This document shows, piece by piece, positions 32,885-45,068 of a stretch of 64,000 bases of DNA. A model generated the notes under the pieces. The model was not told the DNA's origin. It did no database searches and worked only from the letters and a program-made list of their open reading frames with translations. Source of the stretch: Bilabrum cf. latius (taxonomy: Eukaryota; Bigyra: Bicosoecida; Bigyra; Bicosoecida). Numbering within the stretch: position 1 is the stretch's first letter; every line of letters begins with the position of its first letter. Position numbers and translations under genes: made by a program. The DNA lies in the NCBI GenBank assembly GCA_965178125.1, contig OZ237741.1:1-64000 (forward strand). Direction: 5' to 3'.

Positions 32885-35800
32885 ATGTATGATATGATTA
32901 TCGGGGGCATTCCGGCGGTGAGTCGAGGCGCTCTGCTGGCAAAGTTGCGCTAGCGTGATTCTCGCACATCAATTTTTGCTGAGCTAAACGCCCTATTTCT
33001 ATTCTGCAGCAAGACCCCAGTGGCCAGCAAAGCAGCGTTCCTTCCATAGCACATGTTGCTCTTCATCCTCGTTTGCACTGGATGGTCACGGACGGGCTGC
33101 TCTCGCCCGGCACGATGCTCAGCAGTATTGCTTTGAGCCAAGGGCCGCAGCTACACATTGAGGTAGAAGGTCAACGGGGCGCATCTGCAGCACTTGCACC
33201 GCCACATCTTCACGAAAGCATTGCCAGCCCAGGCTGGACTCGGCAGATTGTCATAGACCTGAAGGTTGTTGCAAGCAATCCGGTCGCGCCGGCCGAGCCA
33301 GCTGCCCATGCGCCGGGGGACAGCCCCAAGCCAATCGCTAGCTCGAGCTCTGGGTTGCTTGATGGCCCCATCGGGGTGCAGCTGGAGGCCTGCACTGCCC
33401 GGCTACCCCCCCGGGCCCAGGCCATGTACTCCCCGGAGGTGCTCAAGTTGGCGCTCGCTGGGGCCAAGCCTCTCACGGCCCGCCGCAGGTTCTATTTGGA
33501 GCCGTGGAGGGGGTCAGAAGCAGCTGAGCTGCTCCCCGGGATGCACCGTGCTGCACTCGGCTATCTTGAGACCGTCGGTCTGCTGGCCCACATGCGGCCC
33601 GAGGCAGCCGCGGCTGTGCTACGACATCTGCCCACTCTTGCAGACTACTCTGCACGCGGTCGTGCCCGGAAAGGCCGGACGCCCATGTCGCAGCACAACC
33701 AGAGGGTCAGTATGCTGCACGGTCTGTCGTCAGCTGCGGCCCTGAGTGTCCCCGCGACGGTGGAAGGGGGCCATGACTCCTTAGGCAATGGGAACAAAGC
33801 TGGGAGCAGCTCCGGCAAGAGCACCACCTCGAGCAGTGCCGCGTCTGCGGGTGCAGGACACACTGAGCAAGGCGGGTCACCCCATGGGGGATCTTCTTCC
33901 AGTTTTCATCTGCAATGTGGCCGGGCCTCGCTCGCATGCCTGTGGCTGCACCGCAGCTGCGTCTATGCCGGCAATGTGAAGGGCAGGGCGGCTGCAAATG
34001 CCGAGGCAGAGGAATGGGATGAAGGCCAGGGCAAGCAGGCGACAGGTGGGGCGAGCGAAAGGAACGGCACAGGCAGCGGCAGCAGCGGCTCTGCAGGGCG
34101 TGCCTCGAACGCTCTTTCTGGTGCCGCTGCGGTGGCCAGAGTATGCGGGGACGGGCGCTCCCAGGCGGGGGCCCTCCTCGGGTGCATCGCTGCCTCGGAT
34201 CCATACGGGCTCATGGGCGAGAGAAGCCCCTCCCCCGGGGGCATGGGGGCATCTGTGCTCAGGCGTCTGGCTGCATAGGGGGTCAGGCTGCTTGCGGTGC
34301 ACGACTGGCAGCACGTGCTCGTGGGTCGGCTGTGCGCGGTGGGCCCGCTGCGGTGCCTGGAGAAGCCGGACGAGACGGGCGTGATGGCCTGGGCTCAGAC
34401 CATTCGCATCCAGGACCACACGGGAGAGCTGGATGTCGTGCTGTGGAACGGGGCAGCCACGCGGTACGCCCGCGCCTTGCGATCCACCCCGCTTGGCACG
34501 TGTGTCGCCGTGGCAGGTGCCCGCCTTAGCGAGTGGAACGGTGTGCCACGGGCCAACCTGAACGCGTGGAGGGTCCCGGAGGCGGGAGACAGCGCATGGT
34601 TGGCGCCTGGCAAGGATGGCGGCAGCATCGTGCAGCTGCTGCTGCCGCCCGCTCTTGAGGCCACCGGGTACCTGGCCCCTCGGCTGGCACCGCAGTGGGC
34701 CTACCTGTGCCGGACTCGCCCTGACGAGCTCGGCCTGGACGGGGAGGAGGAAGGAGACCAGGCGCTCATGTCGCAGGAGGGGAGAGCCTAGGGAGCAAGG
34801 GCACGCGCTGGCTCCAAGCGCAGTCGAGAGCAGACCAGTGCGGGCGCGGGCCGACTCGCAGCCGCTGCCGTGCTGCAGGTGGCGGCTCGTCTGCCGACCC
34901 CAGCCCTGCGATTCGCGTCGATCAACGAGGCGCGGGCATCCAAGACGGGGGCCTGCATCGACTTCGCGGGCGTGGTAATGCGGGCAGGTGCGCCAGAGTC
35001 CGTCGCAGTCGGCGTGCCTCCAGTGGGCGCAGCAGAAGGGCGAGGCGCGGAGGGGGAAGGCTCCGCTGCGGATCGGCAGGCAGCTTCAGCAATGCTAGTG
35101 CATCAGTTCTCCGAGAGCAGCTTCTTGCTGGGACACCGTAGCAGCAGCAGCGCTGTAGGTTCCTTCAGGGCTGGGCGCGCCGGCGCCCTCGGGTCCGATT
35201 CGGCGGCTGTGGCCGGGACGCAGGCCTTTGACGCGGCGGAGGCGGGGGCAGCCCGCGAGAGGGGCTTCGCTGCTGCTGGTTCCGCCGTGGAGGACGGGTC
35301 GTCCCAGTCCGAAGACTTGGGGGCGCAGGGGCCCTTCGTGACGGTGCAGCGCGTGCTGGTGGCGCAGACGAGGCAGATGGCCCCCGTGGAGATGGTGGTG
35401 GACCTGGCCTGCCTGCAGGCGGGGGAGAGAGGGGACGGGCGGGTGTCGATCCAGGCGGGCGATGCCATCTGCGCGACTCGCGTTGAAGTGCTTGTCATGG
35501 GTAGCCTCGGGACCGGGCAGCAAGACGCTTTGGGTGACAGCCGTCGAGCCATCGTGGTGACTGGTCCCCTCTCCCAGGTGCTGTGCAGTCCTAGGCGGCT
35601 GCTGGAGACAGAGGGATACTCTGGCGACTCGAGGAGCGATGCTTGGCCCAACGTGTGCCCCCGCTCCATGTCCGCTCACGTGCTGCCGCTCATGTAGCCC
35701 GAGGCCCGCAAGGACCCCCGCTTGACCACCGAGCGGCTCTGGTGCGCGCTCGAGGCCCTGCACGCGGCATCGCTGGCCTCGCCATTCGCGCTGCAGGACT

Positions 35801-37806
35801 GGGACAGGGCGCGCGATGGCGGAGACTCCCCTGGCATGATCCCGGCAGTACGGGGCGCGCTCGCCGGCCCATGTGCGGCACGGCTGTGGGCGGCGCAGCT
35901 GAGGCGAAAGGAGTGGCCGGGGGCAGGAGATGCGGCAGTGAAGCCCAGCGCGCGCCGGTGCGCACGGCTGTGTCTGGCCTGGCTCTTCTCCGAGGTGACC
36001 CGTGCCCGTGAGCTGCACGACCTCATGGGCGAGGACAGCGGTCAAAGGGGTGCTGCGGCGGCTGGCAGTGTGGGGGACGGCGAGGTCGACAACGGCAAGC
36101 GGCCCAGGAGGCAAGAGGCAGGGAGTGCAGCCCATGGTGATAGTCAAGTGACACCACTGCCGGCGCAGTCAAAAGACCTCATGGCTGGCGTGCAACCTGC
36201 GGATGCAGCCGTTGTGCATGTAGACCATCCGCGGGCGCTTGCCGGTGCCCGTGCTGCCGAGGCTGGCCTGGCCCTGGCGCTGAGTCCCACCTCCAGCACC
36301 GGCGGGGCACTCATGCAGCAGCTGCTAGACGTGCCCGCGGTCCCGGCCCACGCCCTACCCGAGCTGGGAGTCAGGGACGCCGAGGTAGCCCGTGTGCTGG
36401 CGCAGCAGTCCGTCCCCGGCAGCGTGGGCAGGCTGTTGCGGAGTCACTGTCCGATCGTGAGCCCGAGGCAGGCGTTGGAGGCTCTTGGGCAGGGGAGGCG
36501 GTGGGTAGGCATGGCGCGCCGGTGCATCGTGGTGGGCATGGGCATGTCTTTAGCAGGAGAGGAGGACGATGGCCTGCTAGTGGTGCGTGTGGAGGAGCAG
36601 GAGAACAAGGAGGAGGCCGAGGCGCGGGAGCTGCTGGCGGAGATCGTGGGGTAGCCCTCTTCCACGTCGGTGCCTCGACCCGTGCCAGCACCCGCCTCCA
36701 TCGCCCTTGAAGTGGAGCACCCAGCGATGCAGGCGACGCTGCGGGACCTGTTGGCTTTTCCCATCGAGGATTCAGAAGGGCCAGCTGCTGGACCCGACGG
36801 GGAAGCGTCCTCGGACAGTGGGGAGGGATCGGATGATGACGACATCGAGACGGTGCCGGAGACTGACGAAGACGAAGACGAAGACGAAGACGAGGATGAG
36901 GACGGCGAGTATGTCGGCGGAGACTCGTCCAGCGATGAGCCACAGCCTTCTAGAGGGCGCCGCAGCAGCCCCCGGCGAGGAGGCAAGCACGCGGCCAGTG
37001 GGGGAGCAGCGGAGGGGGCATCAAGGGGAGACGAGCCGGCAGAGAGTGCGCGGGCCGGTCTCGCTGTGCTGGCCTGTCTGCGCTTCGACGGCGTGAGGGC
37101 GTGGGCGCAGGTGGAGGAGGCATGGAGCGTGCCTTCCGGTGCCGTCCGGCTGCTGCTGGAGGACATGCAGGGGCGCGGGGCGTCCTAGCTCCAGGCCCGC
37201 GTGCCTGGCCTGGGGCTCGGGCAGGGGATTGAGGACGGCGAGCCCGGAGTCAAGCTGCAGCTCGCTGCGGTGCGGCGATCGGGTGGCACGCAAGGCGAAG
37301 GAGAAGGAGAACGGGAGGGGGGAGGAGCAGAGGGGAAGAGATCGGGGGAGGACAGGAGGGGAGAGGGGTCGGCCGAACCCGTGGATCTGCTAGATCGCCT
37401 GAACCTGGATGCTAGGGAACAGAAGAAGAGGGCCCCGGTGCGGTTGCGGGCTGGCAGTCGGTCGAGGTCGAGGCCCGGGCGGAGGGACAAGGACAGGGGG
37501 AGGGGCATGGCTGGGAGGAAGGGCGGGAGAGGGAAACGGGAGGGTAGAGGAAGCGACCCCGTGGATATCCTAGGCCAGCTCGTCCTCGGGGAGGCGGACT
37601 CGAACAGCTCCAGTTCCAGCTCCAGTTCCAGCACCAAGCGGCAGCGGGCAAGGGAGGAGAGCAGGACATCGTCGGGGAGGGGAAGCGGTTCTGGGGCGCG
37701 TAGGAGGGAGACTGGCGGCGTTCTTGAGGGCCTACTACTTGACGATGGCGCATCGAAGGCGACACATCAAGCCAGTGGCATCCTGGATAGGCTCGACTTC
37801 GGCTGA
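32885..37806 (+). CDS. Large OB-fold protein, possibly single-strand DNA binding
   Basis: Exon 1 32885-32917 and exon 2 33010-37806 around a 92-nt intron (donor GTGAGT, acceptor TTCTGCAG). The product is 1,609 residues with TGA stop. TAG codons at 34276, 34789, 35695, 36652 and 37186 lie in the single frame. An OB-fold-like stretch is clear near residues 430-510: AWAQTIRIQDHTGELDVVLW is the strand pattern of RPA1/POT1-class domains. The N-terminal 60 residues (PRLHWMVTDGLLSPGTML) faintly recall the RPA1 N-terminal OB domain. The middle has a second putative OB (FVTVQRVLVAQTRQMAPVEM). Near 1,260 there is a long Glu/Asp run. The C-terminus has three short repeats around a (D/I)LDRL core. A genome-maintenance role is inferred only. 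Divergent from SelK. Confidence 0.5.
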
Positions 37807-37932
37807 TTGAATCGTCGCCACGATGGTCGTGGCGACGAACATTCCTTTAGGTTCCTTTAACACTTGTCGCAACGTCGAGATCTTTTCGTTAGTCTAGAAC
37901 ACGATTGGACAGAGATTCGCAGCACTAGCAGC

Positions 37933-40900
37933 ATGGCGAGTCCACGTCACGTCCACAATGAAATGTTGGGTGGCTCATGTAAGACACAATTGTGGACATG
38001 GCACTCTTCTTCTGGCGCATTTCCTGTGATCCTCAATGTCTCGATGTCTTTCGTGCCACCCCATGCTTGCAGTGCCAGTGCAAAGATACTATGAAATATG
38101 CAAGAAGTAGTTGGCCTCATTTAATTTCGGTTGGGAAGACCTCGACGACCCAAGGCAACTAAAACCTACTGGGTCTGCATGTCAAAGGCATGGCCGCTGC
38201 ATTGGGATACGAGTGCAGGTTCAGCGACCAGGCTTTGGTTTCTCTGAAAAAGATCTTGAGATACTCTATTGCCCACTTGATGGCGCTGGTAAGGCAGTTA
38301 GGGTAGACGAGCTGTTGCTGACGTCGTCCAAGTCCAAGTCGTTCGTTCAGCCAAGCTGTGGCTCCGTTCTAGTGCCTTTATTCACCGTCGAATCGGTCGG
38401 TGTGCTGCCGCGCCGCTTATAGGATCAGGCAAGGTCAGCGGGCTGGCGTGAAATGGAAGCTAGGGCGGTGATTGTGGAGCATCGACCAGCGTAGCTGACC
38501 AGCGTGCTGACTTCAGGCAAATCTGCCGGGGGGCAGAAGCATTGGCCCATTCAATTGCGTCTGCTGTCAGATATCGCTGAGGGTGCATTGGCTTTGGAAT
38601 CAGCGGAGATTGCCTGCGACATCAGCCCCGAGGGGATATCGATCGATCCAGAGGACGCGGACCCGCAGCTCAGACTCAGGGAGGAAGGCGCGAGCAGCTC
38701 TCGGCCCATGCCCCGCGCAGTCATTGAGCTGGTGGGAGCCCGCAGGACCAAGCCAGATGGGCACATGCGTCTAGCAGTGGCCCGGCTGGTGCTGAGCGTC
38801 CTGTGCCCGGGCGACCCCAAGTCCATTCAAGCAACCGGGCTGCCCCTCTCACCCTCCCTGGTGCAGGGAGACCTGGGTCTGGCTCCGGCTGCTGTACGCC
38901 CGCGACTGGCGGCTCCGCTGGCTAGCCTGCTGCACCCCGACCAGGCCAAGCGCGGGGACCTGGCTGATCTGCTGGTGGTGTTGCGGCAACTGTGGCAGGA
39001 AGAGGTGCGGCGGGCGGGGGCATCCCGGTGCGTGGCAGTGCCACGGTTGGCTTAGACAAGGGCGACCGGGGCAGGGGCTGGGGCTGGGACAGGGACAGGG
39101 GCAGGGGCAGGGGCAGGGGCAGGGGCTAGTGCGCGGGCTGGGGCTGGGGCAGACGCGTTCGCAGCCCTGTTTGGTACAGGGCCAGGTTCTTTTGGAGCTG
39201 CCTCTGGTTCCAAGAGCAGCTCAAGTATCACGGTGACGGCCCGAAGCATCCGCGCAGCGACAAAGTTCACGATCGACGACCCGACCAAGATGTCAGCTGG
39301 CGAGTTCCTCACCAACGTCCGTGGGCTGCTGCAGATGGAGGACCAGCCACTGGATGAGCTAGTGGTGGTGCGGGCTGGAGTCAAGCTGGCGGACTTGAGA
39401 AGCCTGGCAGCGCAAGGGGTTCGGGATGGAGACAACATCTTCGTCCTCATTGTGCCTGCAGGGTCCAAGCCACACCCAGGTAGATTGCCTTTGCCCGCTC
39501 CTGCGCCTGCGCCTTCGCCTTCGCCTTTGCCTTTGCCTGCTCCTGCTCCTGCTCCTGCACCAGCGCCGGCACCTGCAGGCCGTGAGCCATACATCGCTGG
39601 CGCCACAGGCATGTTGGCAAGCTTGTTTCCGACTGCCACTCGCAGCTCGCTGGCATCGAGCGGCTCAACTTCTCCGGCGGCACCCGGCCAGGTTCGCGTG
39701 GCTTGGCGCGAGGACACGCCTGCGGAGTCTCACAACGAGGTGCCTGCGGGCCAAGACGGGCCTGACACCAGATGGACAGCTCTGGTAGGGGGTGCTGCTG
39801 TCGCGCAAGGCAGCAGGGGATCCGCGGTGCTGCTGACTGGACCTGCAATCGCCCATGTGCCCTGCGGGCTTGTGTCTGGCAATGCCCATTGGATGGTGCG
39901 CGTGACTGGTATGAATGCAGGCGATGAGAATGCCCTCCTAGGCATCTCACACCGCCGCTTGCTGCACCCCCTCTACAAGTCCGAGGGGAGTGGATTTATG
40001 GGTATGCGGTGCGTGGACGGGGGCACGTGGAGGGACGGCAAGCGCGGACCTAGGGTCCCTGCTCTGCGGGTGTCCAATGGCACTTATGAGTTCAAGCTGT
40101 CTTCAGCAGAGGGCTAGGGGGGCCACAATCTCACCATGTCGTTCCGCAGGAGCGGCGAGTCCGATTGGACTTAGGTGATGGATGGAATCAAGCCGCCGCC
40201 TGCAGTTGGCCAGCTTGAGCAGCAGGGGCCGGCCTCCGGCGCAGGGGCTGACGAGGCAGTGGTGTCATCCGTTCCTACTGCGGAAGGGTGGTTCCCAGCG
40301 GTTGCATCGTACGGTACAGGTCGAGTGACAATCACCGCCGAGATCCTCGAGATGAGTTTTGGGCGGGGCGCGAATGGTGGGCCCGCTCACGTGGTGCGCC
40401 CTGCACCTCCGGCCATGCCTGCCCCGCTTGGTCGGGAGCTTCCGTTGCGGTTCGACCAGCCGAACAATATCTATATAGCGAGAGGGGGGAACGGGACCAA
40501 GTGTAGCAAAGGGAAGGCCATCCTTGCCGGTCCCAGCTTTTGCGTCGTCCCAACTCGACTGGATGCCCCAGGGATCCTGCAGTGGGTGGTCAAGACGACT
40601 GGACAGAACAAAGGAGACGAAGTCACGCTGGTTGGAGTATGCAACCAGTCGGCACCTGTGCCACCGCGAGCGGCTACACTTGACTACAAGCACGAGAAAA
40701 ACAGGTTCAGGGGTATTCGGTGCTACTCTGGCGACGTCTTTGCCTATGGGAAACGGGTGTCTCGGGACGTGACCAGGGCTGTGAGGGACGGTCAAGAGGT
40801 GCTCATGGAGCTCGTGATGCCGCAGGAGGACGACTAGGGCCACTTGGGGAGGCTCTCCATGCGCATCCTGGGTCCGAGCGGCCCCGGCAAGGTGCACGTG

Positions 40901-43900
40901 CTGGATACAGCGGTCCCCAGGGGTTCATGGGCACCTACTGTCATGGCCTATGGGTCTGGACGCACCAAAGCCACGGTGGAGTTCACGCGCGTCCGAATGG
41001 AGCTGCAAGGTGCGCACTTTGGGCCAGTCAAATCGTCCTCCGCGCCACGCGTGCTCGGAATGGCTAGCGGGAAGGCTGCAACGGGTTTGCGAGCTGCAGT
41101 GGAGGCAGCTGCCGAATCCAGCGCTGACTTGGATGCAGCCGCGAAGATGCGCATGGTGCTGGGAGCTGCGCGCGAGCTCACTCTGATGCCGCTTGCCCCG
41201 GTGAATGCCCAGCTCGAGTCCTGCCGCTGGGACTAGACGATGGGGTCGGTGCGCACGATTGGCACGGACATGGCCAGCTTTACGGATTACGGAGCAGTTC
41301 GGCTATCCCACGGGATGCAGACTGGCGGCACATCTGCCATGTCCCTTCGGTTTTCAACAAACTCAAAGGGGCATGGATTCGGAGACGAGCAGGCCATCGT
41401 GGGCGTGCACGCGGGCCCGCTGCAGACGCACGACTATTCAGACAAGACCAAGGTGCGGCTCGTGGGACTGCGAGGGTACAACGGGAGGTGCTACCGGTTT
41501 GGGGATGTGGTGCAGGGGTCGAGCGATGAGCGTAAGTTCCATGGGGATGAGGAGCTGTCGTTCGAGCTGTCGTTCCCGGCGGGCACAGGGCCTGGGGTGC
41601 TGCGTTGCACGACTCCACGCGGTACGTTTGCAGTGGACGAGGCTGTGCCGCGCGGGCCAGAGTACTTCCCCAGCGTGTTCACGTACGGGGCCTGCACTGT
41701 GAGTCTGACTGCGGTCCATGGGCCCGGCCTGCCTCCTTTCGTGCCAGGGGATGGAAGCTCAGTTTCGTTCGCTCAAGGCAGCAAGGGGCACTCCATCGGC
41801 GGTGTGAGCCAGGCAAACGTGCACGGGAACGAGGTGCGGAGCGCCTCAGGGGCCGGCATGGCTCGGATCAATCAGGGCATTAATTCTGGCAAGATGACCG
41901 CGAGATTCGTGTTTGAGGGCACCAACGTAGGCAACATTGCGGTTGGAGTGGCCGAGCCCGCTCTGGTGCAGCGGGAGTCACCGGACGACGGCTGTACCCA
42001 GAGCCAGATCGAGCGGCGGTCTCTTTTTGTTGGCATCGACGTGAACTCTGGGCAGAAGTTCTCATACGGAAAGACCGCCGGGCGGATGATGTCGCAGCGA
42101 ATCACCACTGAGGACTAGAGGCGAGCGGGCATGAGCATTGAGGTAAACTTTGGCTCACCATCTTTCGCAAGCGCCCAGGGGACTCTGAAGATGCGTAAGG
42201 GGACCACTGGGGCATGGCAGCAAGTGTTTCGTCTCGCTCGGGGGCGCATCTACTGCCCTGCTGTACTGTTCACAGGCTCCAGCACCACCAGGGTGAAGCT
42301 CGTGGACTTGCAATTTGAGAACGAAGCCGGGTGTACACCGTTTGTCCCCAAGTGGCCGATTCTCACGGCGCACCAACTATTGAAAGGAGATGAGCTGCAG
42401 ACGGCACTCTCCCTGAGAGGCCTCACCGAGAGTGACCTCCCGAATGGTCTGCAGCCCACTCCTCCTCCCATGCTTGGGTACCCAGGCGTTACCCCGCTGG
42501 CAGGTATACAGGTGGACCAGTCGCAGTCTGAGACCACGCAGCGATCTGAATTGTTATGTGTCTCCACTCTTGGTCTTCGCAAAGGCACCATCAAGTTCGC
42601 AGTTGTGGTGCGGGATGGGCAGTAGAGGAAGGCCGGGCACAAAGCACGCACGTTGGTCGGTGCATATCCGTCCGGGCTGCCAGATGGTGCATCTGCGCCG
42701 CTGCCCGTGGGCATTCTGCCCTGCGAGGGTAGCGCAGTCTCGAACCGGCGCCCACTCGCTGCTATGACCACGACGGAGCACCGCGTGCCTGATGGCAGCC
42801 TACTCACGGTGTCTCTCACCAGGACGTCGCCCGCTGCCTAGACAGTGTCAGTACAAGTCGAGTCCGAGCGGAGCATCCACTCGCACGCGGCCGACGTGGG
42901 AAGGGCAGGCGCGGTGCATCTGTGCATGGGCGTCATCCGCAGCACCTGCGGACAGAGGGGCCTCAAGCCGCACGGTGTGGCCATCCTCGCGGTGGAGAAG
43001 AGCGGCGGCGCGGAAGTGGTGCCATGGCTTGGGACAGTGTCCCAGGCCGAGCGGGCGGGGTACGCCCCGTTCGGCCCCCAGCCCGACCTAGTGCCGCAGG
43101 TAAGGTCCTTGAACCCTGCGGCGGGGTTCAGCTTCGGGTGCAACGTCGCGGGCCCCCGAGCCGTGAAGATGCCAGGGGTGGCGCTGGCTACAGCGCTGGG
43201 GCAGCACAGCGCATCCACGGGCGTGTTGCGATGGACTATGCGCGTGTTGAATGCAGATGCCGGCGTGGATGTGCTTCTTGGGGTGGGGCCCAGTCACTCG
43301 GGCCAGGTGGCAGGCAACGTGGTGGGAGTCAGCATGGTCACGGGCAAGGCGCAGGGCGGGCAGCTCGCGTCGGATGGGAAGACCTTCTCATACAAAACCG
43401 CGCATTGTGCTGGCAGATCCAAGCTGGCAGATGGCCGCATCCCCGCTGGCACGGACCTCCAGTTCGACCTCGTCATGGACCCAGCCGCAATCTCCCGCTA
43501 GATGACCATCCGGCGAGCTGGGTCGAGCGACGAGGGCGCGTTTGTGCGCGTGACTAGGGTCCCGGCGGGGGCTGTGGCTCCAGCAGTCGTTTTCAAGGGA
43601 TCTGGAGCCGCGGAAGTGGAGCTCAGATCTGTTGAGTTCCAGGACGGCCCCGCCCTGGCTGCGGCTCGCGCTGCCCTGGTGCCCAAGCGCCGGCCGGGCG
43701 TGCCCCAGTGGACCGACTGCAAGGAGGACATGCGCGTGAGGGGGGAGCTCATGGCCAGTGCCACGGGATGGGGGGCAGCACGGCTGGACAAAGGACTGCG
43801 GTCAGGGGGCACAGCAGCGCACACCTTGAGGTTCTCTGTGACCACCAAGGGGCACGGGAGGGGTGACGAGCAGGCCATCGTGGGCGTGCACGCGGGCCCG

Positions 43901-44833
43901 CTGCAGACGCACGACTATTCAGACAAGACCAAGGTGCGGCTCGTGGGACTGCGAGGGTACAACGGGAGGTGCTACCGGTTTGGGGATGTGGTGCAGGGGT
44001 CGAGCGATGAGCGTAAGTTCCATGGGGATGAGGAGCTGTCGTTCGAGCTGTCGTTCCCGGCGGGCACAGGGCCTGGGGTGCTGCGTTGCACGACTCCACG
44101 CGGTACGTTTGCAGTGGACGAGGCTGTGCCGCGCGGGCCAGAGTACTTCCCCAGCGTGTTCACGTACGGGGCCTGCAGCACGACGCTGACTCAGTGGGCC
44201 GGGCAGCCCGCTGCAGCAGGAGGGCAGGCCGGCGGGGCAGGGGCACCAGGGGGTGCGGCTGGAGCCGCGACTGGCGGGGCAGCGGCAGCGGGAGGCACCG
44301 GGGCTGCTCGCGCAGGGGAAGGTTCTTCCACAGCCAGTGGGCAGCTCGCGTGGGACATGCCTTCTGCGACTGGCCTGGCCCGGCTGGCCAGAGGGGAACC
44401 TACCAAGGTGGAGTTCGTGGCGGCTGGGTGCATCCGGCTGGGGCGCGGGGTGTCCTCTGGCATCATGGGGTGGACGGTGAAGCTGCCGCGGAATACCCAA
44501 CGGCAGGTGTATATCGGCGTCAGCGAGGCCCGCATCGGAGGGTCGGACTGCACCGCCCGCTCCTCGACGATGGTGTGCTTTTGCGCGGGATCGGGGCGGA
44601 AGTTCGTCAAGGGTTAGGCCAGGGGTACGGATTCCAGGCTTTCGTGCGCAAGCGCCAGCCAGGTGACGTTCCAGCTTGAGTTTTAGGGCTCGCGCGGAGC
44701 GCTTCACGCTATTACGAGCTCTGGCAGAGCGCTTGTAGCGAATCTGCCGGCTGGTACGTACTACCCGGCGATAGCGAGCAAGGCCCGTTCGGACGTCACT
44801 CTGGTTGGTGAGCCTACAGTCATTGACTTATAA
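37933..44833 (+). CDS. Giant protein with ubiquitin-like domain and SPRY-like repeats
   Basis: Proposed exons 37933-37978, 38073-38447 and 38517-44833; the first junction (GTAAGA/CTTGCAG) is good, the second (GTGAAA/CTTCAG) tentative. The product is about 2,245 residues ending at TAA 44831. TAG occurs in frame at 38108, 38420, 39053, 40115, 40172, 40835, 41234, 42116, 42623, 42839, 43499, 44615 and 44684. A ubiquitin-like module (about 380-450) reads TKFTIDDPTKMSAGEFLTNV then GVRDGDNIFVLI. Then roughly seven repeats share the beta-strand pattern MRWTVKV-GDE-LGV, followed by FRGIRCYSGDVFAYGK-like strands, suggestive of SPRY/B30.2 or lectin-like folds. Pro/Ala and Gly/Ala linkers separate them. 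Two repeats are identical over 313 bp. I do not know this architecture; a protein-binding scaffold is an inference. Confidence 0.55.
41384..41696 (+). repeat. 313-bp identical segment, copy 1 (copy 2 at 43865-44177)
   Basis: Both copies lie in frame in the SPRY-like gene at an offset of 2,481 bp. They encode the same roughly 104 residues (from DEQAIVGVHAGP to FTYGAC). Flanking repeat sequence is only partly similar, so identity ends abruptly. Recent duplication or gene conversion is implied. Confidence 0.93.
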
Positions 44834-45068
44834 GAGATGCATTACATCGTTCGTTTTGCGTTCTTGGCACGCCGTAGACCGAACGAAACATGAAGCAGAG
44901 TGATGCATAAACCCAAGTTTGGCCGTCATCTCAAATCCAAAAAGCAGCGTTCATCTATGCGCCCAACAGGCTGCCAGCGATTCCGTTGCGAAACGTACCA
45001 CTCTACTACCCTGAAGCCAGCCCAGCTGCTCTCGTCTTGCCTCGAACGGCCACCGCACGCTGTTCTCA

